A DNA stretch of 64,000 nucleotides, taken from Dyadobacter beijingensis DSM 21582 (lineage in GTDB: Bacteria; Bacteroidota; Bacteroidia; Cytophagales; Spirosomataceae). Location of the stretch: positions 1-64,000 of the forward strand of contig NZ_KB907789.1 of the NCBI RefSeq assembly GCF_000382205.1, in the 5' to 3' direction. The notes under the pieces are model-generated. The model made no database searches. It was given only the letters and a program-made list of their open reading frames with translations, and was not told the origin of the DNA. Shown in pieces: positions 32,504-41,858 of this stretch. Within the stretch, counting starts at the first letter, position 1; each line of letters opens with the position of its first letter. Made by a program: the position numbers and the translations under genes.

Positions 32504-33763
32504 TTAGATAGAGGCCGCCACTAAAGTCGTTGCTGCTTTGTAGAGTTTATCGACCTTCGCCATAGATTGGGCCAGGGCCTTCTTGGCCCCGGCCTGATTG
32601 TTCCATGTGCTCATCAGCCGGTCAGAGATTTGCTTGCCTGTCGTCTGTTCAATCTCGAAGACCCAGTCGTTGAAGTCCAGGTCGTAATACATTTGTCCCT
32701 TAATGGTATCCTCGGGCTGTCTCAGGTACAGAAACAATGATTTTTTGGCCGCTGCGATGATCGGCGAATGGCATTCGAAGCTGAGTACCGAAAATGCCTG
32801 TTCGTAGACAGAGGCCGCCTCGTCGGGCAGCCAGTATCCCCTCTTGACGACATATGGTTTGACGTCGTCGGGTAGCGGGTTGATCAGCAGTTCGTCCATA
32901 ATATCGACCTCGTAGGTCATTTCAGGGCAAACCAGCACCTTATTCTTCGTCTGCCGGACCCAGGTGACGATCGCTTCGCGCAGCTTGGCGTGGTCCTGTT
33001 CCTTGAATTTTTCATTGGTCGTCTCCACCAGGTTGATCCGCTGCTGCGACCAGCCGGTTTGTTTGAATTTATGGTACGGCGTGTAGCGCAGCCTCGGCAC
33101 TGCGCAAATGAATTTACCCGGCGTTAGACCGGCTGATTTCAAAAACGCATCGGCTTTTTGCTTGTTTTCCAAATCGATATAAAAAGTGGCGTCGGGTGCG
33201 AAACCGATATGGCTGCCCGAAATACCGTTGTCGTTCAAAACCTTTATCGAAGCGGTTTCCCTCGTGTAAATAAAGCTCGCTTTTTGCAACAGCGCTTTGA
33301 GCTTGGGATTGATATCCTGGATAGTCGTACCGAAAATCCCGAATGGCTTACCGGTCGCTTTGATCCATGCTTCCAGGTTTTGCTGTCCGACAATGCTGGG
33401 GCCGGAGCCGTGGAGCATAAAGTCGTGGTTTTTGAAGGCTTCGGTTATTTCGGGGTTATTTACATTCAGCTGCTCGTCGACGCCCCCGTAAATGATCTTT
33501 ACATTTGGGAAATTCTGGTTGAGCATTGTCTTCACGTCTTCGCCGTTACTACGTTTCCATAGTGTGACTTGAACTGACGGCAAATAGGTTTCCAGGATAT
33601 GCAAAAGGCCGGGCGTGTGGGTGATATCGCCGATATTGACATCCTGCCAGCCGGACACTACCAGTATCCGCTTATTTTTCATGGATGCCAAAGAGGAATG
33701 GGAAAAAAGGAAGCTGCCAGCTGACAATAAGCCCAGCTGCCCAAGGAATTGCTTTCTGTTCAT
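32504..33763 (-). CDS. Exported polysaccharide pyruvyltransferase-fold protein
   Basis: A 419-residue protein. The N-terminus, MNRKQFLGQLGLLSAGSFLF followed by SHSSLAS, looks like a signal peptide of Tat-like or Sec type. The rest matches the polysaccharide pyruvyl transferase family: ILVVSGWQDVNIGDITHTPG, FMLHGSGPSIVGQQNLEAWI, PFGIFGTTIQD, FIYTRETASIKVL and LSFECHSPIIAAA. Family members use phosphoenolpyruvate in the cytoplasm, which makes export surprising. It starts 43 bp after SusD on the same strand and is the last gene of PUL 1. It may have lost the transferase activity and act on, or bind, a glycan in the periplasm. Confidence 0.82.
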   Translation of the reverse strand: MNRKQFLGQLGLLSAGSFLFSHSSLASMKNKRILVVSGWQDVNIGDITHTPGLLHILETYLPSVQVTLWKRSNGEDVKTMLNQNFPNVKIIYGGVDEQLNVNNPEITEAFKNHDFMLHGSGPSIVGQQNLEAWIKATGKPFGIFGTTIQDINPKLKALLQKASFIYTRETASIKVLNDNGISGSHIGFAPDATFYIDLENKQKADAFLKSAGLTPGKFICAVPRLRYTPYHKFKQTGWSQQRINLVETTNEKFKEQDHAKLREAIVTWVRQTKNKVLVCPEMTYEVDIMDELLINPLPDDVKPYVVKRGYWLPDEAASVYEQAFSVLSFECHSPIIAAAKKSLFLYLRQPEDTIKGQMYYDLDFNDWVFEIEQTTGKQISDRLMSTWNNQAGAKKALAQSMAKVDKLYKAATTLVAASI

Positions 33764-33805
33764 TTGAGTGATTTTTGAATGGATGTATGTCTGATATATT
33801 GCGGT

Positions 33806-35479
33806 TCAATACCCGGGGTTCTGTTCGAGCACTGCCGAAAAATTCGCATCGATAGCCGACTGCGGGATCGGGAACAACTCATGCTTTTCCAGGATGGAGG
33901 TTCTCGTAGAGGCACGAATGCTGTACTTGCGAACACGTTCGACCAGCTTGCCCATGCGCGACAGCGTACGCCGCCGCTGCTCTTCCACGATCAATTCCCG
34001 GGCACGTTCGTCGAGAATGTAATCCAGCGTCATTTCCTTTGCGGAGGCCGGTTTTGCCTTGGCACGCGCCCTGACCACATTGACGTCGGCTGCCGCGTTG
34101 GCCAGCTCACCTTTGCGGATGTAGGCTTCCGCCCTGAGCAAGTAGGTTTCGGCAAAGCGCATCACCGCGTAATCCTTGAAGGTCTTGCCGTAGGAGTTGT
34201 CGGTAGTCTTGCCCACCTTCCCTTCTATTTTCCGGATTGTTGGAAAAAGGAATTGCATCGTATCGATCTCCGCTGTGAGCTTTCCAACGGGCTTACCGAA
34301 GTAGGCGGACGACGGGTTGGTATATTTGAAGCTACGCCGGATGTTGTGGGGTGAATTACGGATGTCGTTGTCAAAATTATCTTTCCAGATATCATACAGC
34401 ACATAATTGGTGGGGCGAATCCAGCCCACGCCCCTGCCCATCGAATCCACCAGCACCATTCCCGATTTACCCGCGGGATCTTTGAGATTGGCATAAAACG
34501 GCCCCCATGCCCTTAGCCAATGGTTGCCACCGGTGCCCGCATTGGTTTCGCCATAGATGCTCGACACAGGCTTACCACCGGGCGTCTGGTCTTCTATCTG
34601 CAACGCGTAGATGGTTTCCAGGTTACCCGCCCCGCGATTGGTGTTACCGTCTTTGAAGATATCGGAAAACGCATCGCCCGGCAGCTCTTTCTCCGTGCCG
34701 AACCTGGCATTCATCAACTGATAAATTCCTGAGCCGATCACCTTACCTGCACTTTCGATGGCCTTATCGTATTCGCCCAGGCTGATATACACCTCGGCAA
34801 GCAAATGGTCCGCGGCCCCCTTTACAATGCGGCCGTCTTTGCTTTTATCGACGGTCGCTGGAAGCCATTGGGAAGCAAAAACCAGGTCCTTTGCCGCCGA
34901 TTCGTACACCTGTTTGCGGGTGTTGCGGACAAAATCCGTCTTGGGGCCCGAGAACACCTCTTCCACGATAGGAACGCCCCCGTAGAGGTTCGCTAAAAGG
35001 TTGTGGGTATAGGCCCGGAAAAATTTGGCTTCCGCAATCACAGCATTCCTTTCCGCCTCGCTCGCCCAGATGGAACTATTTTCGGGCTTTTCCGCATAGG
35101 TGATAATCGTATTGGCCCGTGAAAGCATTCGCGTATAGGCCCAGTCCCAATAGTACTGCGCCCCTTGGTAGGTAGGCGTCAGCGTTACGTTATAGTCTAC
35201 AAAGTTGTAGGTCGTCAGTGAGGGAGTACCTACGTCGGTGCCCATATTCATCGTCACGTGGGCGTGCAGGCCGTCCAGGCCGGCAAATTCCTCCCGTGCG
35301 GCTACGTGCAGGCCCGTAATGTAGCTTTCGAAGCCCGATTTGGTGGTCAGAACAGCTTCCGGGTTCAATTGCGCCACGGGGCTTTCGTTCAGAAAGTCGT
35401 CGTTACAGGCGCTCAGCAGGCAAAGCAGCGTCAGCAGCACCGCCGTTTTATAAAAGCTCATTTTGATAAAATTTCTCAT
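33806..35479 (-). CDS. SusD/RagB-family glycan-binding lipoprotein (PUL 1)
   Basis: A 557-residue surface lipoprotein with lipobox LLSAC (Cys25 from the first Met; the start may be Met7). SusD marks are the N-terminal FLNESPVAQLNPEAVL, the TPR-like helices (FFRAYTHNLLANLYGGVPIV) and the C-terminal RFAETYLLRAEAYIRKGELA with LDYILDERARELIVEEQRR. It lids the SusC barrel and presents ligand. It starts 13 bp after the SusC stop, so the pair is co-translated. The ligand cannot be inferred, since the locus has no glycoside hydrolase. Confidence 0.95.
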   Translation of the reverse strand: MRNFIKMSFYKTAVLLTLLCLLSACNDDFLNESPVAQLNPEAVLTTKSGFESYITGLHVAAREEFAGLDGLHAHVTMNMGTDVGTPSLTTYNFVDYNVTLTPTYQGAQYYWDWAYTRMLSRANTIITYAEKPENSSIWASEAERNAVIAEAKFFRAYTHNLLANLYGGVPIVEEVFSGPKTDFVRNTRKQVYESAAKDLVFASQWLPATVDKSKDGRIVKGAADHLLAEVYISLGEYDKAIESAGKVIGSGIYQLMNARFGTEKELPGDAFSDIFKDGNTNRGAGNLETIYALQIEDQTPGGKPVSSIYGETNAGTGGNHWLRAWGPFYANLKDPAGKSGMVLVDSMGRGVGWIRPTNYVLYDIWKDNFDNDIRNSPHNIRRSFKYTNPSSAYFGKPVGKLTAEIDTMQFLFPTIRKIEGKVGKTTDNSYGKTFKDYAVMRFAETYLLRAEAYIRKGELANAAADVNVVRARAKAKPASAKEMTLDYILDERARELIVEEQRRRTLSRMGKLVERVRKYSIRASTRTSILEKHELFPIPQSAIDANFSAVLEQNPGY

Positions 35480-35491
35480 GATCAGTGGCGA

Positions 35492-38400
35492 TTAAAAGCT
35501 GAGATTCAGGCCCATGGTGACAGTCCTGGGCGTGGGATAAAAGTTGGACTGGGAATTGTAGCCGCTCTCCGGGTCGGGACCGAGCCATTTCGTGAAGGTC
35601 AGCAGGTTCCTGCCGCTCGCGTACAGGCGCAAACTTCCCACACGCAGTTTGCCGCACAGTTGCTTGGGAAAATCGTAAGACAGAGACACGTCCTGCACAC
35701 GGATGAAATTCCGGCTCATATAGTAGTTATGTCCCAACGGGTTCGTGTAGCTCATTGCGGGCCTTGTCGCGGATTTGTTTTCCGGCGTCCACCACCCGGC
35801 ATCGATCATGTTGGCCGGCCGCTCAGGGTAATTGCCCGCCCCAGTCGGAGCGTTGCGGATATCCAGCACGCTCAGTGATTGTATCCAGCCTTGCATCGCA
35901 TTGACAAACACCGACAGGTTTACATTCCCGTACCTGAAATTATTGGTGACGCCCCAGCGGATTTTCGGTTGCAGCTGCCCCACGATCGCGCGGTCACCCG
36001 CCGCATCGAACTTGCCATCGCCGTTCAGGTCCTTTACCCTTACCCAGCCGGGTTTATAACTCGCGTTGGGCAGGCTCTCGCCTTCCTGGTAAATCCCGTC
36101 GAAGACATAATCGTAAGCGACGCTGATCGGCTTGCCGATAAACCAGCGGTTGCCCAGATCGTCGTCTTCGCGCCCGTCGCCGTTGGTGTCGCTGGCGTAA
36201 ATGTGTACGATCTTGTTTTTGTTGGTGGAGAACACCAGGTTACTGTTCCATTCGAAGCTGCCCCGGCGGAAATTGACCGTGTTCAGGGTTAGTTCGAAAC
36301 CTTTGTTATTGGTCGCACCCAGGTTGGTCAACACCGATTTAAAGCCGGTTGTGGTTGGTAATGCCCGCGCCAGGATCAAATCGCGCGTATCCATATTGTA
36401 GTATTCGACACTACCGCCGATCCGGCCTTTCAATAATTCGAAGTCCAGGGCAATGTTGGAAGATAGTGTGGTTTCCCATTTCAGGTTGCTGTTGGCCATG
36501 TTCGACGTAAAAATTCCGGTCGAAGTAGCTCCCCCGTCGCCGAACACGTATTGATTCGTTGCCGACAAGGCCAGTGATTGGTAGGGGCTGATCGCCTGGT
36601 TGCCCACCGATCCAAAAGAAACCCTGAGTTTAAGCAGATCGATCGCCGAAACCTGTTTTAAGAATGGTTCTTCGGATGCTACCCATGCCAATGCGCCCGA
36701 AGGGAAAGTAGCATACTTGTTGTTGGCGGCAAACACCGAACTCCCATCACGCCTAACTGTAAACGTTGCCAGGTACCGCCCCTTCAACCGGTAGTTGAAG
36801 CGTGCCATCGACGATATGCCGTCGGAAGCAGCCCCATCGGACCTGCTGACTTGCACCTGTCCTAGATTGAGGTTGTTCCAGTCGAGCGCATCGCTGGCCA
36901 GCGGGGAAGCGCTTGCGGTCGTAGACTCCCAACCCGAGTGATTGCGCCCATAGAGCAATGTCACGTCGATAGCGTTATTTTCCCCAATCTGCCGGTTATA
37001 GGTAATGATATTTTCGACTACCCAGTCATAATCCTGGCGGTTCACCTTACTGGCGCTTGTGGTATTGACAAGCGGCCGATTGATATCCTGTCTGGTGAAA
37101 TTGTAATTATGTGACCACCTCAGGTTCGGCGAGAAATTGAGGCGGTAGCTTAAACCCGGCAGGTAAGGAATATCGACGAGCGCGAAAAAATTGGCAAACA
37201 GGTTCTGGTTGATTTCCTCGTTGCGGTTCAGTAAGCTCATCATCGGGTTACCGATCAGCTGATCTTCCGGGACGGGAAACTGGGTCGGCTGCGTCTTGGC
37301 CTCATCGTAATAGAGTTTGCCGTAAGGACTGGTCATATAGGCATTGTAAACACTCGCCTCCTGGCCCGATAAGTCGCGGCTGATGTAGGTGGAATTGACG
37401 CCCACTTTGAGCCAATCCATGATCTGGTTGTCTACGTTCACCCGGAACGAGGTCCTTTTGGAATTATCGTTATAAATCAGCCCTTTTTCTTTCACATACG
37501 AAGCCGACAAATAATAGGAGGTTTTGCTGGACCTTCCCGACAGGCTCATATCGTAAGATTGTACACCTGCATCCTGCGATATCTCCTTCCAGGGATCGAT
37601 TGTCTTGCCGGCAAGGTAGTTTTGGGCTTCACTCGACGCCAAATAGCTTTCAATTTTGGCTGGGTCGGCGTCCTGGCCGGTCTGGCTGCGCAAGTCCAGC
37701 GTCTTCTGGATATATCTTTCCGGGCTTAATAGCTTCATTTTGTAGCTCCAATCAGATATCCCGAAATAAGTGTTGAAACGCACAGTTGGCTTCTCGGTCT
37801 TACCCATTTTGGAGGTAATCAATAAGACGCCGTTAGCCGCACGCGACCCATAGATGGCCGCAGCCGAAGCGTCCTTGAGCACTTCCATGGACTCGATGTC
37901 GTTAGGGTTGATATCGGCCAGGCTGCCATTGAAGAAAATCCCGTCCACGACGATCAACGGATTGTTGGCGGCCGAAATAGAGCGCTGGCCCCGAACAAGG
38001 ATGCTTCCACCCTGCCCCGGGCGCCCGTTGTCGATGAACTGCACACCGGCAACCCTTCCCCGTAATGCCTGGGAAACATTCGTTGTAGGCAAGTTCTCGA
38101 CGGTTTTCATGTTCACCTTCGAAACCGAACCGGTAACGTTCCTGCGCGATTGCGCACCGTACCCGACCACGACGACCTCTTCCAGTGCCTTCAGATCCGG
38201 TTTGAGCGTAACCGGGATCATACTCATATTTCCGACGGCCACCTCCTGGGTTTTATACCCGACGAAAGAGAAAACCAGTACCGCCGCGCTGTCCGGCACA
38301 GCCAGCTGAAATGCGCCCTTGATATCGGTCGTCGTGCCGGTCTGGCTGCCGCGGACCAGAATGCTCACGCCCGGCAGGCCGGCCCCCGTGTCGTCCGTCA

Positions 38401-38830
38401 CAACGCCCGAAATGTTCCGCTGTGTGGGGCGACGGCCGCTTTCCTCGCCCTGGGGCACGTTTCCCTCCGCCAAGGTGCTCAGCACGATCCGGCCACCGGC
38501 GACGCGGTAGCCTACCGATAGCGGTTTGAGCAACAACTCCAGAACCGCGCGTAACGGCTGGTTGGTCACATTCAACGATGTCCTGCGATGCGCCTGAATC
38601 GCGTCGGGACTGTACATAAACCTGACTTGCGCATCTTTTTCGATTTTGGTCAGTATTACCTTGATCTGCTCATCCTGTGCATTGAGGGTCAGCCTGCGCT
38701 CAAGCAGTTCCTGGGCACGGGCGGTCGAGGCGTAGGCCAGCCCGGCGCCGAGGATCATCAGGAAACATTGGAGCAGCGAAATTTTCACAATTTTCAGGCA
38801 CAGACCATCCGTGAGTAATCGAGTTTCCAT
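35492..38830 (-). CDS. SusC/RagA-family TonB-linked transporter with STN domain (PUL 1)
   Basis: About 1112 residues from ATG 38830 (METRLLTDGLCLKIVKISLL), preferred over an ATG at 38935 because it starts a signal peptide. Domains in order: STN/secretin (about 50-125), carboxypeptidase-like (ISGVVTDDTGAGLPGVSILV), the SusC plug (VVVGYGAQSRRNVTGSVSKV, LIVVDGIFFNGSL, AAIYGSRAANGVLLITSK), and a large barrel ending VTMGLNLSF. The STN domain is the part that signals substrate to a FecR anti-sigma factor, and a sigma/FecR pair lies directly upstream. It imports an oligosaccharide or similar ligand with SusD, powered by TonB. Confidence 0.95.
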   Translation of the reverse strand: METRLLTDGLCLKIVKISLLQCFLMILGAGLAYASTARAQELLERRLTLNAQDEQIKVILTKIEKDAQVRFMYSPDAIQAHRRTSLNVTNQPLRAVLELLLKPLSVGYRVAGGRIVLSTLAEGNVPQGEESGRRPTQRNISGVVTDDTGAGLPGVSILVRGSQTGTTTDIKGAFQLAVPDSAAVLVFSFVGYKTQEVAVGNMSMIPVTLKPDLKALEEVVVVGYGAQSRRNVTGSVSKVNMKTVENLPTTNVSQALRGRVAGVQFIDNGRPGQGGSILVRGQRSISAANNPLIVVDGIFFNGSLADINPNDIESMEVLKDASAAAIYGSRAANGVLLITSKMGKTEKPTVRFNTYFGISDWSYKMKLLSPERYIQKTLDLRSQTGQDADPAKIESYLASSEAQNYLAGKTIDPWKEISQDAGVQSYDMSLSGRSSKTSYYLSASYVKEKGLIYNDNSKRTSFRVNVDNQIMDWLKVGVNSTYISRDLSGQEASVYNAYMTSPYGKLYYDEAKTQPTQFPVPEDQLIGNPMMSLLNRNEEINQNLFANFFALVDIPYLPGLSYRLNFSPNLRWSHNYNFTRQDINRPLVNTTSASKVNRQDYDWVVENIITYNRQIGENNAIDVTLLYGRNHSGWESTTASASPLASDALDWNNLNLGQVQVSRSDGAASDGISSMARFNYRLKGRYLATFTVRRDGSSVFAANNKYATFPSGALAWVASEEPFLKQVSAIDLLKLRVSFGSVGNQAISPYQSLALSATNQYVFGDGGATSTGIFTSNMANSNLKWETTLSSNIALDFELLKGRIGGSVEYYNMDTRDLILARALPTTTGFKSVLTNLGATNNKGFELTLNTVNFRRGSFEWNSNLVFSTNKNKIVHIYASDTNGDGREDDDLGNRWFIGKPISVAYDYVFDGIYQEGESLPNASYKPGWVRVKDLNGDGKFDAAGDRAIVGQLQPKIRWGVTNNFRYGNVNLSVFVNAMQGWIQSLSVLDIRNAPTGAGNYPERPANMIDAGWWTPENKSATRPAMSYTNPLGHNYYMSRNFIRVQDVSLSYDFPKQLCGKLRVGSLRLYASGRNLLTFTKWLGPDPESGYNSQSNFYPTPRTVTMGLNLSF

Positions 38831-38999
38831 TACTTTTGATTGTTTTTGTAGGATTTGGAAAAATTGGCAAAAACGTCCTTCCCGCTGTTGACAGCAGCAT
38901 GGGTGGAAGGAGTTCACAAGCCGGCCGTGGGACAAGCACAGCCGGCTTTTCTTTTAGATGTTCGGTTTAGTCATAATGGAGAATTTTGAGGGGTTCTTA

Positions 39000-40046
39000 C
39001 TATTTACATCCTTTCGAAAGCACTGTGATCTGGCCATCGATGACCTGATAGCTGGCGTGAATCGTCTCGCAGATCAGGTCGAGCTTTTCAAACAACGATT
39101 CGTCGCCCAGAGTCGCATTGAGAGTGCAGCCCGCGAGCAAATCCCTGTCGAAGCTGATTTTCACCCCGTATGCCTGTTCCAGCCGGTCGAAAACAAGCGG
39201 GATAGGAGCTTCGGAATACTCGAAAACTTCCGCGGCAGCTCCGGCAGCCAGCATGACGGGTTCTTCAACCAGCGTTTTCTCCAACTTACCGGAGGGGCCT
39301 ACCAGCACCACTTTCTGGTTGGGCGTCAGCAAAACGTGATCGCCACGGATCGCGTCATAGTTGCCTCCCTCGTTGCGAAAGACGGTCACCTTCCCCGTCC
39401 GGACCGAAACCGAAACGGCGGAATCGCCGGGGTTATCCTTGACCAGAAAGCTTGTGCCCAGCACACGGGTTACCAGATTACCGGTGACTACCAGGAATGG
39501 CTTCTGCGGGTTCTTCATGATCTCGAAAAATGCTTCACCCGTTAAAAACACCGTCCGGTTCTTTGCTCCGAAAGCCTTATCAACGATCAACTTCCCGGTC
39601 CCTTTCAACCTGACAACGCTGCCGTCGGCCAATCGGATAATTTTACTGGTTTGAGAAGCCGGGCCCGAGCTTATGATTACCTGCCCGGCGTTTTGCGTGC
39701 GCCGCGTCAGGATCACGCCCAGCCAGGCCAACCCGCTTACCAACAAGAGCATTGCGGCGGCCCGTACCCAGTATCCACGGTAGAGTGGCACCGGTTTACG
39801 CCGGGTTGTGTTTTCGAAAATCCGGGCAAGTCCCGCATCGATTTCGGCATGGCCGACGGGCTGCTCATCAAACGTCAGGCCCCGGACCATCATTTTCGCA
39901 TGCTGGATCATTATCTGCTGCTGCGGATTGAGCTCCTGCCAATTTTCCCAGAAACGGTCGTCTGCGCCGAGCTTCCCTGCTGCCCAGGCACGGAAATAGG
40001 CATCCTGAACAAAGTCTTCAACCAGAAATTCTTTATAATTTTTCAT
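39000..40046 (-). CDS. FecR-family anti-sigma factor (PUL 1)
   Basis: 348 residues from ATG 40046 (MKNYKEFLVEDFVQDAYFRA); the longer frame from 40169 would overlap the sigma gene and lacks similarity. A cytoplasmic anti-sigma segment (about 1-90) is followed by one membrane helix (about 105-125, AAAMLLLVSGLAWLGVI), the FecR domain (VRLKGTGKLIVDKAFGAKNR, GEAFFEI, VLGTSFLV) and a DUF4974 C-terminal domain (LVFDRLEQAYGVKISFDRDL). It holds the ECF sigma until the SusC STN domain reports ligand. It lies between the sigma and SusC genes, the standard order. Confidence 0.93.
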   Translation of the reverse strand: MKNYKEFLVEDFVQDAYFRAWAAGKLGADDRFWENWQELNPQQQIMIQHAKMMVRGLTFDEQPVGHAEIDAGLARIFENTTRRKPVPLYRGYWVRAAAMLLLVSGLAWLGVILTRRTQNAGQVIISSGPASQTSKIIRLADGSVVRLKGTGKLIVDKAFGAKNRTVFLTGEAFFEIMKNPQKPFLVVTGNLVTRVLGTSFLVKDNPGDSAVSVSVRTGKVTVFRNEGGNYDAIRGDHVLLTPNQKVVLVGPSGKLEKTLVEEPVMLAAGAAAEVFEYSEAPIPLVFDRLEQAYGVKISFDRDLLAGCTLNATLGDESLFEKLDLICETIHASYQVIDGQITVLSKGCK

Positions 40047-40126
40047 GTATAAAACAAGATTCTTCCGCGCTTCAATGGTAATGAGGCGGTCAGTTCGGCG
40101 CAATACTGAAAAAAATGAAAGAATTT

Positions 40127-40756
40127 TTACAACAGTGTAAAAAAGGACACCAGCAGCGCCTGAAACCAAGCTTTCCTTAAAAATTTCAATGCTTCGTAGA
40201 CCAGGTTCACGGCAGACTGGTGGTTGATCGACATGATCGCCGCGATTTCATCGTAGTTCAGCTCCTGGTTGAAGCGCAGATAGATCGCTTCACGCTGCCT
40301 TTTGGTGAGCAAGCTCAGGTGATGATGGAGTTTTTTCAGATTCTCGTCCTTTGTTTCGCTTTCGATCAGCTGGATTTCGATACTGAATTGACCGTCAAAT
40401 TCGAGGTTTTCGTCAAGTTCCGAAGCGAACTTATACCATCCATTACTTTGCATTTCCCGAAACAACCTTCGCCGGTAAGACAGCAGCAGATATGTCCGAA
40501 CGGACCGAATATTTTCCAGCCTGGCGCGCCGGCCCCACAGATCGATAAAAAAGTCCTGCAAACAATCGTGAGCAAAATCTTTGTCTCTTACCAGACGGAC
40601 GCCGTATCGTAACAACACCGGGTAAAAATGCGTGGCCAACGCTTCGAACGAGTCTGCATCTCCCTGATAAAACCCCTGCCACAACGCAGCATCCGACTCT
40701 AAATCAGAATCAGCGTCGTTGCTTTCCCTATCGTCGATATCAGGACTTGATTGCAT
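40127..40756 (-). CDS. ECF RNA polymerase sigma factor (PUL 1)
   Basis: 209 residues from ATG 40756 (MQSSPDIDDRESNDADSDLE), chosen over 40837 because the extension lacks family similarity. Region 2 is FYQGDADSFEALATHFYPVL and FAHDCLQDFFIDLW; region 4 is LLTKRQREAIYLRFNQELNY followed by the HTH DEIAAIMSINHQSAVNLVYE. The acidic N-terminal tail is unusual in length. It should direct transcription of SusC/SusD/pyruvyltransferase genes when released by the adjacent FecR protein. Confidence 0.94.
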   Translation of the reverse strand: MQSSPDIDDRESNDADSDLESDAALWQGFYQGDADSFEALATHFYPVLLRYGVRLVRDKDFAHDCLQDFFIDLWGRRARLENIRSVRTYLLLSYRRRLFREMQSNGWYKFASELDENLEFDGQFSIEIQLIESETKDENLKKLHHHLSLLTKRQREAIYLRFNQELNYDEIAAIMSINHQSAVNLVYEALKFLRKAWFQALLVSFFTLL

Positions 40757-41063
40757 GACGCAAATGTAGTCCGAATAATTATTGTATGAAATTTTGACCA
40801 AAAAATTGTACTCTTTCTCTTGGCAGCGGCGCCGCAAAATTGAAGAATCTTATCCCAACTGGATATCCATTTGGCGCTTTCCAATCGTCAAACGAGAGTT
40901 GCCTTAATCTTTCCCGGTTTTGTGTAATTTTTTTGAGAAGCTTCCCTTTTTTCAGGTGGCGAACTTCGTATACACAAATCCTCCATCGCATTATAGTATG
41001 GCCATATGCAATGGAGGATTTGTTGGTTGCGAATCAAACAGCGAAAGGCCTGTATGCGTATTT

Positions 41064-41633
41064 CTAGCTGACGCTAATGGACAACTCATTAAAACAGGCA
41101 AAGACTTCGCGATAAAACTCGGGATGTGATTGCCAGGTCTGACCCGTAACTATATTCCCGTCGCGGACAGCCTGTTGGGTAGAGTAGATGCCACCGCCCA
41201 TCTCGATCTCGGTTCGCACATGTTCGTAAGCAGTTAAGGTTCGATTGTTAGCGAGTCCTGCTGTAACCAAGATCTGGATACCGTGGCAGATGGCAAACAC
41301 CCATTTACCCTGACGGTCAAACTCACGGACAAGCTCCAACAGGGCAGCGTGGTTGCGCAGGTATTCAGGGGCACGACCACCTAATAGCAAAATGGCATCA
41401 TATTGATCTACCGCTACCTCGTCAATCGTCAAATCTGCATCAAGACAATAGCCGGGCCGCTCCACATAAGTATCCCACCCTGGTTCAAAATCATGCATCA
41501 CCAAATTAAGCCGGCGTCTGCTCGGAGCTGCAATCACGGCAATATCGCCTTCTTCCTGAAAACGGTGCACAGCATAAAGGGTTTCGTAACTTTCGCCACC
41601 GTCCCCGGTAACGATCAAAATTTTTCGATTCAT
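41064..41633 (-). CDS. DJ-1/PfpI-family protein
   Basis: A 189-residue cytoplasmic protein of the class I glutamine amidotransferase-like fold. Glu14 in GESYETLY and the nucleophile elbow Cys116-His117 in FAICHGIQILVTAG are visible, together with YDAILLLGGRAPEYLR. Activities in the family include protease, chaperone, deglycase and glyoxalase III; the sequence does not decide between them. The gene stands alone between the two sugar-utilisation loci, 260 bp from the sigma gene of PUL 1, and I see no evidence that it belongs to either. Confidence 0.93.
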   Translation of the reverse strand: MNRKILIVTGDGGESYETLYAVHRFQEEGDIAVIAAPSRRRLNLVMHDFEPGWDTYVERPGYCLDADLTIDEVAVDQYDAILLLGGRAPEYLRNHAALLELVREFDRQGKWVFAICHGIQILVTAGLANNRTLTAYEHVRTEIEMGGGIYSTQQAVRDGNIVTGQTWQSHPEFYREVFACFNELSISVS

Positions 41634-41789
41634 TCTTAAATAAAAAGGTTATAATGTTGTTATTTTTTCGGCCGAATTCAAAAGAAAAAACAAGGCTTGC
41701 TCTACCCTCTGAATGCTTCGGTATTGGCTGACCTCTGCTCGATTTTAGGGATATGCGCCTTTGTATTAACGCAGTCTCGCACCTGATTA

Positions 41790-41820
41790 CAAATAAGCCG
41801 CCATTGAAGCACTGGCGGCT
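41790..41820 (-). terminator. Hairpin at the end of PUL 2
   Basis: AGCCGCCA at 41796-41803 pairs with TGGCGGCT at 41813-41820; on the minus strand it is followed by TATTTGT. It lies 40 bp beyond the stop of the GH36-like gene, the last gene of PUL 2. Confidence 0.65.
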
Positions 41821-41858
41821 ATACTGACTACTATCTAACTATTAATCTACTGGTTAAT

